A stretch of 64,000 nt of DNA from Lichenostomus cassidix (lineage: Eukaryota; Chordata; Aves; Passeriformes; Meliphagidae), in assembly GCA_008360975.2 (NCBI GenBank), contig CM039182.1:103323443-103387442 (forward strand), written 5' to 3'. This document shows, piece after piece, positions 59,351 through 64,000 of this stretch (within the stretch, counting starts at the first letter, position 1; each line of letters begins with the position of its first letter). The position numbers and the translations under genes were made by a program. The notes below the pieces were generated by a model. The model was given only the letters and a program-made list of their open reading frames with translations. It searched no databases and was not told the DNA's origin.

Positions 59351-62300
59351 GAGGAAAAGCCAGCAGATTTTTGTAGGATGTTCATGACATATTGAGCTGG
59401 GACCAGGTTACCGGAACTCATAAAGAAGATACATTAAAAGCAAACACTTGAAAAGGCTCCACTGCACATGTAATATATATTATGCATGTTTATACAAAGA
59501 CTTCCTCTTAATCTGATGGGACAAATTAGGAACTATGTTTAATTCCTAAAATGTACCACAGATGTTGTAAGTGCAGATCTTAATATAGACTTAAGTGCAG
59601 TACCATATACTGCTTTTAAATGAGCTACTGGGTATTTCAGATTTTAAATGTTACCCTTGGGGGAAAAAAATTCCCTACTGTAGTGTCAGGGAGGGTTAAA
59701 TTACCACTGGATTATCCTACAATTCAGATTACTGTTTAGATCTTGCATTTATGTTTTTGCTATTTATTGATTTTTCACATTGTTGCCACTAGAGCTTGCT
59801 AAAATGCAATCAGATAGACTTTAATATATTCATTTCAAATCACTGAGCAATGTAGATATCAAATTTCCAACCCTTCGCCTTTTAATCTCCAAATAAAAGA
59901 GGGATTTTAATCTGTAAGGAAGGTAAATTTCAAAGTGGCCATCAGATAATTACATATGGTCGTTGTTAGGTGTTTCTCAGTATTTGCTTTGAGAATCCTA
60001 TTAGTCTGGATTTAGGAGACAAGCTGAGAGAGGCGTAGACACAAGCATATTCTATCATATTATGTCACTCTGCTAAAATCCAATTATTTAATGAAATAAG
60101 GCATTTTTAGCTGGGCTTTAATTTTAAAAAAAGCAGGAACAAAGTTTCAACAATGTCAAAATAACTAAGTTTGACATTTTTTATGAAAGTTTTTCAGTTT
60201 TTGCTTGGTAAAACAATTTTAATTTTAAAATTCTGTTTTGTTTCATAGCAAGTTAACATTTTTAAGTTGAACAGTAAAATAAAATTGTTTCAATTACTAG
60301 AAAAACATATCTTTTTCTGCCCCACACTCCTGGACTTTTTTTCAGATGTAAATTTAACAAGTTCAGTTTCCTTTCCATCTGGAACTAGGCTATATTTCAA
60401 AATCTATGAAATACTGGCCAACTGAAGTACTCTATCATTCACACCACTCTTCCTGTGATAAAATTTGTTAACTCATTAAATAAGAGTGGGCAAAAAAATC
60501 AGATTATTTTCTCATAAAAAGTGAATATCTGTGTTCCAAATCTCAATACAGTGTCATCTTGAAGTTACACACTACTTCAGTTTGGAAGAGAAAACCTTGG
60601 TGAAATCCAAGATAGGAAGAGATGATTGTAGCAGTCTCCTTCTATTTTTGGGAACTCCATCTTCCATTGATCTGTTTACTTTTGTTTTCAGTGGTCAAAA
60701 CTATGGATCATTCAGCCAGCTGATTATTTCAGGTCCTGATACAGCTTAATGACTGAAGCCAACATAGTTTTTTCTTATTCTCCTCCCTTGCAGGTGTGAA
60801 AACATAACGCAGCACAGTCCCATTTGAGCAGCTTTTGAAGGACTCTTATGTGCAAGGGGAAAGACAAAATGGAAGTTTGTTCCAAATGAGAACATGATAG
60901 AACTTCATTTTGGCCCCTGTTTTGAAGACAGCAGCATGAAAAGGTGAACAGAGCTAAAAGATATGAGAATGACAGTGGAATGGGAAGGTATTTTTTCTTC
61001 ATTGAGTGAACTACTGCACTGTTAGAGAAACTGACTTAATCAAAAGAGGGGGAAAATAAAATTGCACCAGCTCTCCACAAAAAGGAGGACCCTGTCCAGG
61101 GAGGTAGCTGGAATTACTGCAGGGGGCTGTTTTCTCCTGATTTCTCCTACATTTGCTATTCCCAGCCTTCATTGCACTATTTAATTCCTGCACTTGGATT
61201 TAATGTTTTCTTTAATGCAGGGGAGACAAACAAACTCTTGGATTGTTGGCCCGTGCTTTTGTGGTACTTTGCAGTAATCATGATCTTCCACAGTGCTTCA
61301 AGCAGAGATCATGGTAGCAGGGCCTTCCCCAAGAATTACATTGCTCTTCATTGCATGTTCCTTCAAGAGTACTTCTATGCCCTGCTGTCCTCAAGAACTT
61401 TTTTTCCATCTTAATATTCTCTACATGTCTCCTTACCACTAAAGTTCCATCAAAAGCGATTAAATATTTTTTTTTCTTAGATTCCACTAGACCTAGAATG
61501 ACTTTCTTTTCAAATAAGAGCTTCTCTGAGAAAATTACCTGCTTTAGTATTTTGATACTTTTAGTTCTATCTTTCTACATGCTTTTTTTTATGCTTCACT
61601 CTCTTCTCTGGTCACAGACCTTTATGTGGTATTGAGTTGAGGTTCTAGTGACACACAGAGTTTATATCTCTCCTGATTCTCAGATGAGAAGATAATGTAA
61701 AATAGCCCAGATAATTCATACAGTACTTGGTGGAAAACACAGTTAATTACCCATCAGTATTTTGGTCATTTTAGGAATGTACTTGCAATACTTTACACCA
61801 TTATTTCAACAGGAATATAGTAAGCCTCGCAGAGTGTTAGTTGGAAAGATACATTCTTTCATAGGAACAGGAAGAAAATATTCACTTGCAAAATTCAGAA
61901 TCCTCCTGGCTCTCCTGATGCTTATGTTTGGATGTCCTTTTCTACTCTGAACAACTCCTTCATGAATGTCTCAAAGCACTCTAAAATCTCTGATCTTAGA
62001 TGCGTATATCAGCAATGCAGTAATTGGTTTTCTACAGTCATCAGAGTCAAAATGATGCAATGTTACTTTTAAATTTTTTTCCTTTTTCAAGCATCTTCCA
62101 AATCAGGCACTCTATGTGCTATTTGTGATGCAGCAAGGATGTACAGGAAAAGAGACACCAGCGAGACTTTTCAATGAGTGTATTTAGCATTACTTAAAAA
62201 TAACTACTTCCTTTGCATGCTCTTGTTTTTGTGATTTACAGGCTTATAAAGGGAAATAGGACTAGAAAAACATATCACATGGGCAAAAGAATCTCTTTCC

Positions 62301-64000
62301 CGATTCAGAAAATGTAGCATGATGAAAGTGCTGGACTATATTTGCAAGACTTCTTCACTTAGATCACACAAAATAATCCCCAGTTCTCATGAATATGTGA
62401 TCTTAACTCTGTACATGTGAGGCTGAACATGGGCAGATCTAAATGAATCACCTCATAGGATTTTTTTCCACCATACTTGCTGTGCAGGATAGCATGTACC
62501 AGTGTGCTATCAAGCAAGTTGGAGTTCAGACAGACGCAGTTTACAATGTAGAAGCACATTTTTAATTAGTCCTATGGAAATAAAAGACCACTTAGAGAGG
62601 GACCATTGGATTTTAGAGTGCTTTGTGTTAAATGAAAAACTCACAACATGTTTTTTACGGAGACTGAAATGCATTAATCCATTGATTTTTACTTTGATCA
62701 CTAAAAATCAATGGCATCACTGCTCTGTTTTCTGTATACACATTTTAACCATATCTGATTTTATCCATTTATTTAATTCAGAAAGTTCTTTTATGTGAAA
62801 TCTCAGTATTTCTGAGGTGCATCTAGTATTTTGAGGGGAGCTTATAATGAATGTTATGTTGTAGAATGTTTTCAATGGAATGGACTACAGCACAATTATT
62901 TCACAAAATTTTTCTGCTCCCTCTGATGGGTTCCATTCTCTACAGAAAAAAGTCATCCTCAGAAGAGTTAGCTCTCTGCTCCATGACCTTCACAGAGCAT
63001 CTTTCTCTCTTTCTATTTCAGTGTGCCATCTGTGGAACTAATTTTGGTTATGCAAGGATGTTCCACTAGGAGTATTCTGGACCTCTACTTCATGGCATAG
63101 GATGTAATCTGATCTGTAAAAAAACAGGCCATGGCTGATTCATATTATTTCATTTGCATGTGGAACCAAACTGTTTGGTGACAGATGAGAGCTATATTTA
63201 TATGGTGATATTTCAATGTCTGATCATGATTTTTTTTTCTAGATTTCTAGGGGTTTTTTTGTTTTAAAGTATTCTTGCTTAGAAATACAAAGATAATAAG
63301 AAATTATGTTTTAATATTATTACAATAAAACACTCAAGTAGATTTACTGTAATTTTTTGTATTTGATTTTTTTGGTTTTCACTCAGCATGAATTTTTAAA
63401 ATTTCAAAATGTTTCATTATGCTGAAAACTATTTTCATACCAGTTCCAGAATCAAATTTATGCTGTCGACATCAACTGTGATTCATATATGCTTTCAGGT
63501 ATTTTGTAATTATTTTATTATTTGAAAATTCGATAATAAAATGATATGTACTCTTCCCCCCTCCCCATTATTTCCTGTTGTATTTCATGAAAATGAAGTT
63601 GGTTTTATTCCTAAGGTTCTATTGGGTAGATATTTTCTTTTTACTCTATTCTGTGGCTATTCCTGCTATTTCTGTCTATGGGCTCCATCAGCTTCCTCTT
63701 CACAGTGTTGAGCCTGGTAAAGAATGACCAAATTTATTCCCCTCCCCTAATAATGTAGAGCAAACAGAGAGAGAATTCTGATGTTTTGGGACAACCTTCG
63801 CTTCATGGGGTGTTCCCAGATTGCTCATTTTACTTCTAGTAACTGAGAACAATATGCAATTTTCCTACAAATTCAAAGGAAGACAAGAAGAGTAGGACAA
63901 GTTTTCTTGATATTCAGTATGAATTACATGAAACTGCTCCATCCTGGAAGCAAGGGAGTGTATTAATTCATCCCACATATTTTTCTTCTGGAAAAGAGTA

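Larger units (their letters stand above)
57438..64000. other. Noncoding AT-rich DNA
   Basis: No gene recognised over 6.5 kb. A candidate conserved noncoding stretch lies at 59,780-60,130 and a G-quadruplex motif at 59,216. An acceptor-like site with a short Cys-x2-Cys frame lies at 63,022. All longer frames (for example 58,608-58,928, minus) lack domains and splice support. Confidence 0.55.

Noticed and set aside
1..64000. tRNA, rRNA or known microRNA genes
   Set aside because: No cloverleaf with the usual conserved loops, no rRNA similarity and no familiar miRNA seed with a matching stem was seen by eye; a covariance-model search would be decisive.

Overview
The window is nuclear DNA from a vertebrate, most likely a bird and probably a songbird. 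It is AT-rich, CpG-depleted and dense in stop codons, and no recognisable multi-exon protein gene is present. The lineage call rests on the repeats: many CR1 LINE fragments with their typical 3' tail, including old sauropsid-type copies, and several avian-style endogenous retrovirus (ERV) LTRs. No L1 or Alu-like elements were noticed. All repeat-family assignments are from memory of the families; no database was searched.

Layout. 1-9.9 kb is anonymous noncoding DNA with short simple repeats and one motif-dense stretch near 5.3-5.6 kb. 9.9-10.7 kb is an old antisense CR1 ORF2 fragment, followed directly by a candidate terminal exon (strong splice acceptor at 10,992, AATAAA at 11,361). 14.5-19.8 kb holds two sense CR1 copies and a (GGGAAA)n repeat. 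21.6-25.7 kb holds two antisense CR1 pieces and a 261-bp solo LTR with a perfect 6-bp target duplication. 28.4-29.0 kb is the most GC- and CpG-rich stretch apart from the LTR at 52.5-53.0 kb. 29-42 kb is mostly unique sequence with candidate conserved noncoding elements. 42.9-48.7 kb holds three more CR1 copies. 50.9-57.3 kb is an LTR cluster: three LTRs and an old CR1 in 6.4 kb, one LTR with a perfect 5-bp target duplication. A (CTT)n array follows the last LTR. The rest, to 64 kb, is unique AT-rich DNA with a strong G-quadruplex motif at 59.2 kb.

The window therefore looks like a gene desert or the inside of a very long intron. Its readable content is a repeat history (old CR1, younger CR1, ERV LTRs) plus possible regulatory islands. 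Nearly all open reading frames are chance frames or lie in repeats. A few single-exon candidates are listed at low confidence. I found no convincing new biological system here.
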